Shown here: in pieces, positions 12,718-24,600 of the stretch
Layout: the number at the start of each line of letters is the position of its first letter
Position numbering within the stretch: position 1 is the first letter of the stretch
NCBI GenBank assembly: GCA_946406115.1
Contig: OX291552.1
Coordinates: 6,883,336-6,947,335 of the forward strand
DNA length: 64,000 nt
Direction: 5' to 3'
Source: Apoda limacodes
Lineage: Eukaryota > Arthropoda > Insecta > Lepidoptera > Limacodidae
Position numbers and translations under genes: made by a program
Notes under the pieces: generated by a model
Databases searched by the model: none
What the model was told of the DNA's origin: nothing
The model's input: only the letters and a program-made list of their open reading frames with translations

Positions 12718-12955
12718 GAATACTAGCTTCTGCCAGCGGCTCCACCCGCCCTAAATTCGATGAACGGCGTGGGATATCTACGGCAATTTCTTGATTCTAG
12801 TAAAACTTTGTCAAGCCTTTGTCTTATCCCAAGATGGAAGCTGCAAAATTTAAACGCTATCGGTTCAGTGGTTTTGCCGTAAAATGTCTGTCTGACAAAC
12901 AGACAGCGATACTTTCCAATTAATAATATTGGTATGAAAGGATGGATGTTTAGTC
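12718..12955 (-). repeat. Helitron-like or LINE-tail repeat (reverse orientation)
   Basis: Starts ACTAGCTTCTGCCAGCGGCT, the reverse of a CTAG-T end, and includes ATCGGTTCAGTGGTTTTGC and CTGTCTGACAAACAGACAG. These are typical of short lepidopteran elements ending in CTAG. No ORF. Confidence 0.55.
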
Positions 12956-13930
12956 ATTTCGGAACACTTATTCTAAACAAATTACCAGACGAAGAGACAA
13001 ATAGTTATTTTAAAACCAATAACTAATACCCAATTCCACTTCCTTACATTTTAAAACATATAAATACACTTCAATTAAATTAAAATGTATATAAAGAATT
13101 TCCACTATTTGCTTTCTTTACAGCGCTTTATCTATTTATCTGCTTTAATTCGAAATAATCTGCAAAAAGCTTTCTTGGAAAGCGGTGAGGATTTCATTAT
13201 TCTACGCTCAGAACGTTTCTCTTACACTTACTAAAATTTAAATATAAATTCAAATCCTTTTAAAGTGAATGCGAGCTGTGAGTAAAATGTAAACGTAGAC
13301 TTTAAATATAGGTACTTTATGGTTCAAACTTTGTAATGATAATCCACAGCCCTCGAAGCGCTGATTGTGAGTTTTTTCCCCAACTAAAGAACATTATAAT
13401 TTTAGCAGTCAATGTTTGTCTGTATACCATTTAATTAGTTTCTGGGTAACTCTGAACTTACTTATCATATGTCAGGTAGTCAGATGTCATTCGATAGGTC
13501 ATCGTAACACTCTACGAGTCATATCATCTAACTCACACACACATCTCACTACAACCAACGCACTCGAAAATGTAGATAAACATGTCATAATATTTGGTAT
13601 TACCACAGCCTACATAACATTTCATTCATACATAACCGTCGCCCATCGAAGGCATGTAATCGTGAGGTAGTGTGCACGGCGAGACGGGGGGCAAGCACAA
13701 CTAGGACCATCATGGACTATCTTGGGAACAAGATGTTTAGCATTTGGTTTTAAGATAATATACAAAGAAGTGACTCATTTTCATTCGAAAAAACTGGAAG
13801 TCTAGTTTACACTTTGTTGGCCCAGCCTTCGGGAAACCAAAGACGCTAGCAGCCAGCCTGGTAACTCTGATAGGATTCTTTTAGACCAGTTTACCACCCG
13901 ACAGTACCAAGAAGGAACATTTACTTTTGT
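12956..13930. other. Unassigned DNA
   Basis: No gene seen. A frame at 13416-13670 has no recognisable protein features. Confidence 0.4.
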
Positions 13931-13990
13931 ACTAGCTTTTGCCCACTTTTCTACCAGCTTTTGCCCGCTTTTCCACCAGCTTTTGCCAGC
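13931..13990. repeat. 22-bp tandem repeat, about 2.7 copies
   Basis: Units start at 13931, 13953 and 13975, each ACYAGCTTTTGCCCRCTTTT-like. The unit resembles the reversed end (ACTAGC...GCCCGC) of CTAG-ending elements. Confidence 0.7.
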
Positions 13991-15122
13991 TGTTTTTATT
14001 AATGTTAAAATATGATTTCAATGAATGACTCCAATAATTCACATATTTTTCTTTATACTATCCCTGAGAGTTCAGACTTAGATAATGTTTACTATTTAAT
14101 AGAGATGAAAGTAGAAAACTATACTAAAATTTATAATACAGCTAACCCATCACAATAGTGTTGTTGTAGCCCTTAAAGTTGATGTGCTGCAGCGGCACCT
14201 ACAATGTCTAACTATAACTCTAAATCATCCAGGGTCTCATTTAAGCACACACATACAATTTCATCGCGGAGAAGCGGAACTAAGTGACATTGACTTACTT
14301 CATTCACTACATAGTATAAAATTTTAGAGGTTTCTAATGTGATGTCGTAAATAAAGACATTTTTTACTCTTACATTCCAAGCGCTGACTGAACCCTACGA
14401 GATAGATCAAAATAATGTACTGCAGTATTGTACACCTCAAAAAGGTCTACAAAAAAGTCTGGGATGGTATGTGTCTATCTCTTGGGGATAACCTACAATA
14501 ACCATTTTTTATCCTTTACTTTTTACGAGAAATAATGGCTTATTTATATCTATCATATTTTCAAACTTTCAAAGTTGCAACTGCAAGCATAGATTTGAGC
14601 GCTAAGTGTTTTTCACATGGCCAATTATATGTCGCTCTTTTAAGAGTAACCTCTAAAGAAAACATGTTTGTATTGTCTAATGACAAAGAAGCTGAGAACG
14701 TTGTATATTAAAACATTCTGTAGTATATTAAGTATCAGCATTGCACCCGTGAGGAGCCGGGGCGGATCACTAGTATTATACTAGACTAAAGAGGTATCTA
14801 TCTACATTCAGAAGATTGACCTATTCAAAAAATATTCATAATATCTCTGACCCCTAAGGGATAATATTGAACTAAGGATAAACATAGATACCAAACAATA
14901 AACCAGAACCAAACCATAGCGTGATTTTAAATAAAAACACTGCCATCTAGACATTAATATGAAAAAAAAAATGCTGTTTCTTTATAGATGGCGATAGTAT
15001 TTCAGATTTCAGGCTCATTTATATAATTTATCTACTACACGCTAGATGGCAATGTCCTCAATTATTTTCAATGAATGGAGCAGAAAATGAAAAATACCAA
15101 GTAAGGTTAAAATCAGTTTTAA
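13991..15122. other. Unassigned DNA with CATCTA-type fragments
   Basis: No ORF of interest. At 14940-15050 there are three CCATCTA/TAGATGG phrases in alternating orientation, which suggests decayed short elements. Confidence 0.4.
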
Positions 15123-16320
15123 TTAACCGACTTCAAAAAAGGAAGATGTTCTCAATTCGTATGTTTGTATTTTTATTTTCTTTTTTTATATATGTTCGGG
15201 CATAACTCGTTATAGGTACTTCTGAGGTGGTTACATATTATTGTTGTGAATTTAAAACTTCAGTTTTTGGTCGAAAAAATAATTGGTGTTATTTTGGAAA
15301 TAGTGAAACGCCTTTTATGTTGATGATTTTATAAAATTTTGTTACGAGTATCGATGTTTTTAGTGTACGAGAATAAAAACTTGTTAACAAAAAAAAAACA
15401 ACCGGCTCCTATGTACCTAAAGTTTATAACACACTTCAATTTCATGACACCAACTTCAAAGCAGAGGCGGTTCGCCCTAAGGAGCGCTGGTGCAGCGCAC
15501 GCACTCCCATGATTAATAATCTAATTAATAAAAAATATGTTTTTACCTAAAATAATCCATTATTATGCTTCGATTAATCTTTATGTTAACATAGCATTCC
15601 CCTAAAAACATTCCGTACACACTCAGTTAACTTAAAATTTAGTATGGAATTGCACTGAGACGGATACCCTAAGTGAAGCGCTAGCAATTGCGCTCCTATG
15701 AAACGAATTTCAGTACAGAGACTTAGAGCTAAAATCAATGAGTGTAAAAGAGAAAGTTCGACACAGTCTCACACGTAAAATAGAAGATTTTGTATGAAAA
15801 ATTAGCAAAATGTGGAGCGCCACCCCTGGGCTACTTAAATTAAAATACTGTAGCCTGCTTGACCCCCGCCGTCGGTCCGGCTGGCGCGCTGCGCGCTGTT
15901 GCCGCTCTTATCATAACTAATGTCTTAGTTCGTGCATGCAAGATTGATTAACAGATTAAATACGAGTAAGTATATACCTACATAAACAGTTTGTAAGTGT
16001 CTAATAAGTAGGCAAATTAAATATGATTATTGTGATGTGATTAAAAGAAGTGCAAAAAGATTTTAGTAATCCAGCTTCAAATAAAGCATAACGGATGGGC
16101 GTTTGTAAATCTAAATAAGCGAATGAATTTTAGTTAGTTTACTTAGTGAGTAAATAGAATAATAAAATGTAAGCATTTTAGCAATTCCTATGTTCTTTAG
16201 TGAACACCCATTAAAAATTGTCACGAGCCGCCTCTGTTTCAAACTGTAATTCAGATCAGATTTTGCAAATTAGTAATTATTTTTACCTTTTTAGTGCATC
16301 TTTTTGAAGCCGGTTTTTTT
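15123..16320. mobile_element. TTAACCGACTTCAAAA-TIR element, interrupted by a hAT-like insertion
   Basis: The left end TTAACCGACTTCAAAAAAGG mirrors the right end TTTTTGAAGCCGGTT (16300-16314). The interior is collinear with the copy at 16433-17127 (GGTGGTTACATATTA-like block, TATGTACCTAA, TCAGATCAGATTTT). It is split by the element at 15462-16236. Non-autonomous, no ORF. Confidence 0.75.
15462..16236. mobile_element. hAT-like non-autonomous element with CAGAGGCGG TIRs and 8-bp target duplication
   Basis: The left terminus CAGAGGCGGTTCG and right terminus CGAGCCGCCTCTG are inverted repeats. The flanks CTTCAAAG (15454-15461) and TTTCAAAC (16237-16244) match at 6 of 8 positions, as expected of an aged hAT 8-bp duplication. 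The uninterrupted host sequence is seen at about 17055-17080. 775 bp, no transposase. Confidence 0.8.
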
Positions 16321-16432
16321 TTTTTGCTAAAAAGTTTTTATTGTAATCCAGCCTCAATTTAGTTCTCAGGCAAGCCTAAACTCGATCTCGTTCATTGACT
16401 ACGCGAACATGGAACACTGGATAATTATTTTA

Positions 16433-17127
16433 TTAACCGACTTCCAAAAAGGAGGAGGGTTTCAATTCGTCGTAATTTTTATGTATGTTCTTCGATATAT
16501 TGGGAACAGTCTCAAACTATACTCATTACTATATATATACTCTGGAATTCGAGACAAAATGTATGGAAGTCTGACTTACCTCTCGAAACCCGTGTATGTA
16601 CTTGAATGTACATTTTTCTCTCGAATTCCAGAGTCCGAATAGCCCGAGACAGTTCCTAATAACGTCGGTCGTCGGGTCCAGTGACCGATTCGAGAAATTC
16701 TTTTTTTATATAGAACGGTATACTTCCCAGGTGGTCCCTTATTAATGTAGTGAATTTAAAACTTAAGCTTTTAGAGAAAAACAATAATATATACAATAGT
16801 TTAGATTTGGAACTCCAGGTTTTATGTTGATGATTGTATAAAATATTTGTTACGAGTATGGATGTGTTAAGAGTACGAGAAAAAAAGAAATTCGTCATTT
16901 AAAATTAAAATCTAAAAACTTTGTAACAAAAAAAACCGGTTTCAAAAAGATGCACTTTCAATAATTACTTATTTCCAAAAATCTGGTCTGAATAACAGTT
17001 TGAATTTGGGGTCTATGTACCTAACAGTTTATAATGCGCTCAACTTGCATGAAAACCAAATTCGCATTGTAAATCAGATCAGATTTTATGAAATAAGTAA
17101 CATTTTTAGTTAAAGTCGGTTGTTTTT
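16433..17127. mobile_element. TTAACCGACTT-TIR element, second copy
   Basis: Runs from TTAACCGACTTCCAAAAAGG to GTTAAAGTCGGTTG. It retains an interior piece (ACCGGTTTCAAAAAGATGC, about 16935-16955) missing from the first copy. It gives the empty site for the nested hAT-like element. Confidence 0.75.
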
Positions 17128-18632
17128 TGTTGTTTTAATGTTTTTATTTTATTGATCAACACTAGACAATAATTTTTTGGCATTAGACTTCAAGAAAAAA
17201 GACACTTATTTATGTTGTAAGTACATGCTAATAACACAATTTAACGCAAGTGATAGTTGCTGAGAAATTGCAAATACACAAAAACACATACGAAGAAAAC
17301 ACAGAAACCTCCCTTTTTTGATGATTTATATCAGATAATAATAAATGGCACGCCCGTCCGGGGAATAATGTAAAACCTGCAGATGTTATCTGCAAGGAAA
17401 CACTGAACTGAACCTTTCTTTTAAAATCAGCTAACAGTAAAAAATATAATAATTAATGATACACCCGAGCGCTCAAAAAGCACAAAACTTTCTTTTATGA
17501 CATTGGTTAAACATAAATGGTAATTATTGGCACGTCCGTGCGGTCAATTAATTGATTAACCAGTATTTATTTGTAAACATTAAAAGAGTCTGGCAATATC
17601 GTTCAGCAGACGCGGATGTTGGGAGATAAAATATATATTATCGGCCCGTATGTGCTCGTCTATTGATTTATACGGAGAGAGATATTGGCAGATATATGGC
17701 GTCGCTGCGGTATAATATATATTTTTGATAGAATCAGCCTCGTATGTGACGTCTTTAGCCTTTTTATTCATAATCTAAAGTTTGAGATTGATCAAATTAG
17801 ATACCATTCCTATTTTCGTGATTCCTTAAGAGCATTAAAATAAAAATCATAAATTTTCTAAAGAAACCAAATTTTATTTTAGATCAAATCAGTGCCTATT
17901 TAATAAATAATCGTATCACATGTTGCTCACATAAAAATTAATAATATTTATAAAAATAACAAGTAAAAAAATTAATTAGCTAGGAAAAAAATTCGTGTTC
18001 AATATTACTGATATGTTTGGACGTTAAAACGTCACTCTGTGCAAAAAAAATTTGATAACACGGTAGTTATATATAATAGCACTACATATATATACCTATG
18101 TTAATTATACATGTAACTCTTTCTAGGAGGAGAGTTAAATTTTAAGGTCAATTTTAAATGAAACGTTCAAATATGTACCGAATGTATTAAAATTAGACGC
18201 GTCTGATGCCACAAAAAAAAAACGAACAAGGAAGATAAACTTGCAAAAATAAGACAGGGAGTAAATAAAGGAGGGCAGGAGATAAGGTGAGAGGATAAGA
18301 GAAAGAAGTTTAATTTCTGTGTCTGAGTTACAATTCTTTTCATTTAGACTTTGTAACGGACATAGCATACGCCGTATATTTTTTTAGAATTTTCTTGAAA
18401 ATCGAAATTCTGTCTTAAGTGTACGTATTTCACTGGTTCAATTCCGCAGCGACCGAAAAATAAACAGTCTGTTATTTTCAAATATATTGTTATGTACCTA
18501 TGTAAAGAACAGCTTGTTTTTCTGTGCTTATAATTATTATTACTTATAGTTATTTAATTTTTCTTAATAAAAGCTTTTCTATAAATAACCATAGCCATTA
18601 TTTTTTCTTCCTTTTTCTAACTTAAAAAGCTT
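17128..18632. other. Unassigned AT-rich DNA
   Basis: No repeat end or protein motif recognised. The minus-strand frames at 17580-17771 and 18135-18368 look like chance. Confidence 0.4.
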
Positions 18633-19650
18633 AGGGTCCGATAGTTAGCGGTCACCGTAGCCTATGGACGCTTGCAGCACCAGGGGTATCAATCAAGCTC
18701 ACCCCACCCAAACCCAAGCGTTTGCGGGGGGAAGTTTTCCTGAAACCGCACTGTACGTGACCATTTCGGTTCTAAAGTGAGAGAATGAATTCCCTGCCGA
18801 TGGCGAGCGGTGCGATGGTAGAAAGTAGACGTGGGTATTGTACAAGCGGTAGAACACACACAAGGATGCAAAGTCTCTCCATAGACTAAAGGGCTCGTTA
18901 CGGCAAGTGAGTTTGGGATCGTCGACAATTCTCACAGCCCGTCGTTGAACCAAGTCAAATGGGCCAAGCTGGTATCCGTGTGCACCCGTGGGTGAATTTG
19001 CGACTTGTAAAGCGGCAATCTTTGCCCCAACGTGAATTACTGCTTTGCTCTGTTGAGTGCACCAAGTTTTTTGGACGCCTGCTTCACCTTGTTTTGCAAA
19101 GGACCTCGAAACTGAACTAGTTTGGGTGTGGAATTGTGAGACCACAGTAAATGGAGTTTTCATAGTGGTGTGTCTTTGTAGGGTATTAATCGGACCAAGT
19201 TTTCCCGGTCCCAGTTAGAAACCTTGGAAAGAGTGGTCTCGATTTGAGACACAAGTTCTCCACGTTTTCGTCCACAACGAAATGAGGGATTTTTGTACTA
19301 CTCTTGTAATAAGCGTCTCCAGTACAGTCATCTGCATAGCATAGCAATGTTCTTGATGTCCAACATGTCATTGATATGCAGCAGAAAAAGCGTAGGAGAC
19401 AGCATAGAGCCTTGCGGGACACCAGTATTAATGTCAATCCTATCAGAGTAACTACCGTCAACTTTAGCTCGTATGCGTCTACCGGACAAAAAGTTAGCCA
19501 AGCTAGGCAAGTTAGCAAATGGCACAAACCCTCGGGCACTCCGTAAGATGGCAACTTCGATAGAAGACCTAGGTGCCAGACCCGATCGAACGCCTTCGCT
19601 ATGTCCAGGCTGCATGCCAATGCCTCCCCTGGTTCTCAATGGTAAGTGCC
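18633..19650 (-). pseudogene. Jockey-like LINE fragment: RT palm to C-terminus, frameshifted, with 3' tail
   Basis: On the minus strand the fragment begins with SLDIAKAFDRVWHLGLLSKL, then LSGRRIRAKVDGSYSDRID, TGVPQGSMLSPTLFLLHIND and YADDCTGDA, spread over two frames. It continues (19163-18700) with the C-terminal region typical of abundant lepidopteran jockey elements: QRRAVRIVDDP, WRDFASLCVFYRLYN, VRFQENF. Everything upstream of the RT palm is missing (5' truncation, usual for LINEs). The last part (18633-18700) is the same tail repeat found alone at five other places in the window. Confidence 0.85.
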
Positions 19651-20416
19651 CATCGGTGTGTGAGATACACTAGGAGGAACACTTATTCCTGATACTTTCC
19701 TTTTTTTTTGATCAGTGTTGTTTCAGGCTGATATTATTCTAATAAGCAGTCAAAATTTTAAAAATAAAACTTATCTAAATTTAAAGTTGCTTCTTATATG
19801 AAAAAAGAACATTTTATTATCGAACTCAAAGTTGAACTTTAAAGTAGGAAATAATCAGTTCTTTTGAATTGGAAACTTTTGGTTAGCGTTTTTAGATCTA
19901 GCAACTCAAAAATGTTTATTAGGTAAGGTTTTATAACTATTTTTTATTATTTACCTTATACTTTAATAAATATATAATAAAATAATAAATACCTAAGTGA
20001 TGAACAAAAGTAGACACATATAAAATTTGAGCTGGAGAATATATAGCTGTACATTCGTTTGACCCTGTTTTAAATTACGTAGTTCTTTTTTTTATAAAGA
20101 GGAGGTAAGGTTTATACGGCAATTATTATGCGCCTATGTTAAACAAAATTTGAATCACTACCATAAAAATAAAATAGAAAAAGACGAAAAGCGAAGCATC
20201 TGAATGTAACCAGTTAACTTTTTCCCACATGGTTTTCGTGGTCGATCTCAATTACTTACCTAAATTTGTACCAAATATTAATTATTTTTATTACAGGTAT
20301 AATCTAAATTTTTATTTAGATTTATTAAAATAGATTTTAGATTATTATCTGCTAAATACTTAAAGGAATGTATATTTACAGCGAATTTAATTGTCTCTTT
20401 TACAATTGAATATATA
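19651..20416. other. Unassigned AT-rich DNA
   Basis: No gene or repeat recognised beyond the truncated 5' edge of the LINE. Confidence 0.4.
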
Positions 20417-20641
20417 TTGTATAGTGCGCGCCACGTAAATAGAGACTTGGCGAGCAGTAGAAGTGGGGTATTTGCGCAGCTGTACAGTCACTCACAAGAA
20501 TAGTTATACGTTTATTAAGGTGAGGCAACTACGGTGCAGGCGCTGTCGCCGTACCTCGCTCTGCCCCTTCGCCCCTCTGCGTAAGGGACTTATAAACACG
20601 TGGTGTGTGAAGTCTCTTCTTAACTGGCGCGCGTTATACAA
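20417..20641. mobile_element. 225-bp TIR element (MITE)
   Basis: Left arm TTGTATAGTGCGCGCCACGT...AGAGACTT. The reverse complement of the right arm is TTGTATAACGCGCGCCAGTT...AGAGACTT. The arms are about 30 bp with a few mismatches. The interior is GC-richer than its surroundings and non-coding. Confidence 0.75.
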
Positions 20642-21268
20642 AACTATAGCTACTCTAAGCTTACATACTGGCATACACTGTACATCTTTTATTTGTACTT
20701 TAGAAAATATTAAATCTTACAAACACAATTTTATTTTATAACAAATACAACACTAATAATAACATAAATATATAAACTATACTTAATATTCGTAAAATAT
20801 TGTAGGCAGTTAATACTCTGCATAATATGAAAAAATACTTAGGTTAAATCATTTTATTTTAAAATCGTTTTAAATGCGGTTAGGTTGCCATAACCTATAC
20901 ATTTAATATAAACATTATATTATTGTTTTAAGCTATGTGCAAAGATGTGCATAAAAAATATTTTTAATGTTTTATATCACTGTACAGTCGATTTATGCGA
21001 AAGCTTAAATTTAAATTCATTGTTGATTGTTATTATTATTATTTTATTTAAATAATTCCAAAATTATTCATTCTGGCCTTATCCTTATCGACATCATGTA
21101 TTGGACGGAAGACAAAATAGTCTAAATCTTTTCTACTCACTAAATAAAACTTAAATATTAATTGTATTGACAGCTATCGCATTTGATCTAGGATCTTTAT
21201 TAAAAAAATACGTTACTCCTCGGGCAAATGCAGTGGGAATGTTCGTAACAAAAATCAACAAAATTAAT
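20642..21268. other. AT-rich sequence downstream of alkaline phosphatase
   Basis: Probably 3' UTR and flank of the minus-strand gene. Nothing else was recognised. Confidence 0.4.
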
Positions 21269-21274
21269 TTTATT
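21269..21274 (-). terminator. Candidate polyadenylation signal AATAAA for alkaline phosphatase
   Basis: AATAAA on the minus strand begins 28 bases after the TGA stop. The sequence is AT-rich, so chance occurrence is likely, and further AATAAA-like hexamers lie downstream. Transcript ends would decide. Confidence 0.35.
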
Positions 21275-21301
21275 TTCATATAAACCCTATCACTGTAACG
21301 T

Positions 21302-21606
21302 TCAATATCCTAAAAATCTAAAACTACCAATCACAGCACATATACTTACGATATACGAGAACATACTAGGCCTATTCACCGAACTGGAATTCCAGAAACT
21401 GCCAAAACGGCTCTTTGGCTTACAATTACTATGTTGATCGTCACTTAAACACATGGCATAAGCCATCAGATGAGGTACCACACTTTGTTCATAGCTGGCT
21501 GTGAAAAGATGCTGCCAGGGTCCCTGGGCAAACACCGCTACGTCTTCACCACCGTGGGTCTCGGAATCCAGTGGAACTAGGCTGGGATATGAGTAGCCCA
21601 AATCAC
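21302..21606 (-). CDS. Alp: Alkaline phosphatase last coding exon with GPI-signal tail
   Basis: The 305-nt exon runs from acceptor TTTCATCAG to stop TGA at 21302-21304. It encodes [20 protein letters not shown], with H460 as the final zinc ligand, then [18 protein letters not shown]. The end of the protein is a Ser/Asn-rich spacer followed by [16 protein letters not shown] and a short polar tip. That layout is typical of a GPI-anchor signal and argues for the membrane-bound rather than the secreted class. Confidence 0.95.
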
Positions 21607-24600
21607 CTGATGAAAAAATATTTAAAGTCATGTCGATAGTGCTATTTAGTATATGTCATTTGCTTAACGAAAAACACTAGCAAGACGTCTAGCTCATCTT
21701 TTTAGGGGGTTTCAAAGACGGAACAAGTTTTTTCAAGACAACAATTTTTTTTTCTAAAAAACAAGCTTTCATCAAACCCTGGTTATCGTTTAAGACCAGA
21801 ACAATTATCAAGACAAATCAAACAAGGACAAACTCGATGGGGTGGCGTCGTTTCGTTATAAAGGTCCTATGGCCACCTTCCGGCTTCAGCTCTATGACAT
21901 TATCATATTGCATTGTCATCTGATTTACGTGTGTATGCAAAATTTCAACTCAATCGAAAACCGGGAAGTGTTTCAAATTTAACTAAAAAGATCTGATTAC
22001 AGACAACGGGACAGGTGAAACTAAATAAAAGCTTGTGAAAAACGGAATGACGAATGTTAAGGCAAGGATACTATGACGCACGGATGGACGATTGAATATA
22101 CAATGTGTTATACAATGTGTTATACAATGTGTTATACAATGTGTTATACAATGTGTTATACAATGTGTTATACAATGTGTTATACAATGTGTTATACAAT
22201 GTATTTACGTGTCAAGATTAATTTGCGAACAAAAAGCACCCTAAGATTACAAAACAAATTATATTTTAGTTATGGTAATAAATCCAGTTTTTCAAATAAA
22301 ATAATACGTAACGTTGTTCAGAAATATGATAGAATATTTTATCAATACAATTTTTGACGTTATTTATTTATTCGCTTGATCTTTTTAAAAGTTTTAAAGA
22401 AGATTTTATTATTAAATTGTGAGATAAACATAAAACAATTAAAGGTATACTCGAAAAGTCAGATAAATCAAGTGGTAAACTTACGGTTCATAAACTCCTG
22501 ATGTAAAGAAACGTCTACCCTTTTCCCATTGGCTCCAATTGAGGCTGCTTTTCCGTTTGCATAGCTGATGGTTGTGTACGGAATACCATCACCACCTCTT
22601 GTAGTATCAACTAATCCCAGGATATCGTTACCTCTTGAGGGGTAGCCAGCTACAGTCATGGTGTGAGCATGGTCCGCGCTGACTACAATGAGGGTATCTT
22701 CTTCATTGGTTAACTCTTTGGCTTTTTTAACAGCTTTAGCGTATTCCACTGTTTCGTCCAAAGCCAGGTGAGCCAAACTGTCGTGGTGAGCGTGGTCAAT
22801 TCGGCCTCCTGAAACAAAAGCAAAATACAGATAGTAAAATTGGGCAATATGAAAACACATAATAATTTTTTTTTTTTTATTGTTATCCTGGTAACATATA
22901 TTTATATTCGTTATTTAATTTTGATATTAATAAATCAAAACTAGTATTATATTAGTAGTCTTTTCAGTAACTCGTTGCATAACGTATGTACTTGCAACAT
23001 TAAAGCAAGTGCAAAGGGTAAACAAGAGAGGTGCGACGCGCTCCCGCTAGATGGCGCTTAAGCAAAATTGCTATCACACAAATTTTATTAAAAAGACTTA
23101 AAAATAGTAATCAATTTGACCCGAATATATCATATTGATAACTATTTTTTTAGTCGTTGAAAAAAAAAGGTATGATAGCAATTGTGTTAATCTATACTAA
23201 TATTATAAATGCGAAAGTAACTCTGTCTGTTACCTCTTTACGCTTAAAACGCTGTACCGATCCAGATGAAAATTGGCATAGAGATAGTTTGAGTCCCGAG
23301 AAAGAACATATGCTACTTGTGAACGTCAAGTTTGAGTCGGTTTTTTTAGCGTTCCGTAGCCAAATGGCTAAAAATGGAACCCGTATGGATTCGTCATGTC
23401 TGTCTATCCGTCAGTATGTCACAGCCACTTTTTTCCGGATTTTTTTAAAGAATAATAAGAATTCTACCGTTGAAACTTGGTAAGTAGATGTATTCTGTCA
23501 ACAGTATTAAGATTTTCACACAATAATAAAAAAAAAAAAATTTTGGGTTTCCCTATACCTACACCCAAAAATTTTCAAACCCATACTTGTGGGGTAGCTA
23601 TGAACAGGTCTTCAAAAATGATATTGAATTATATTTCTAATATCATATTTTTCTAATCTGAATAGTTTGCGCGAGAGAGGTAAAAAAAAAGAGAGTGGTT
23701 AAATGTGTGTGTCTCCCCCTGTAACTTCTAAAGTAAGAGAATGATAATACTAAAAAAAATATATGATGTACATTGCCATGCAAATTTCCACCGAAAATTT
23801 GTTTGAACGAGATCTAGTAAGTAGTTTTTTTTTTAATACGTCATAAATCGTAAAACTCAATTTACCTTTCATTCGATCTACTCAAATATAAATATATATT
23901 TTTTTTTGTGTTTGTAGATTACATAAATGGTGGTAGGTACGGAACCCTCGGTGCGCGAGTCCAACTCGCACTTGGCCGGGTTTTTTTCTATAATTGTGGA
24001 GTCACCGTTGAAATCCTACATTTATAACCAAAAGTAGGGCGGCATTGAACTTCTAAGAGAAGAAAACACTTAGTTAAATGTTTCACGAATGTGGTAAATG
24101 TATATAGAGTGATATAAAAGTGTGTTTTATTTAATTAAAATTTACAGAACAAGTGTCATGTAGGACGCAGATTATGGTTCAATGGTAACAAGTAATAAGT
24201 GAAACATGTTTCTTGATTTTCCTGTTGCCTTCCTAGAAGACCTTAACTGCACAAGCAAGTAAGGGAAAAAGGTAAATATATATTTTTTACTAACAGACAG
24301 TTACCAATCGCTTACACCTAAAACATATACTAATTGCAGTACATGCCACAATATACTAATAAATATATTAGATGCAATAATTTTTTTTGTTTGTTTGTAC
24401 TTTCATTACATCACAACGAAATATACGAATAAGACACAAGTATAGATAAAGAGACGAAGAAGGACATATGCTATTTTTATTCCGGATGATTTAAAGGTTA
24501 ATAATAATAATAATTATAAAGTTTTTGCAGGAATAACTATAACCGAACTCCACGTAGACTAAATTTAGCGACATTGTACAATTCTATTATCAAGACTTGC

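Noticed and set aside
22073..22357. 94-codon ORF with repeated YTMC
   Set aside because: Translation of a 12-bp minisatellite.
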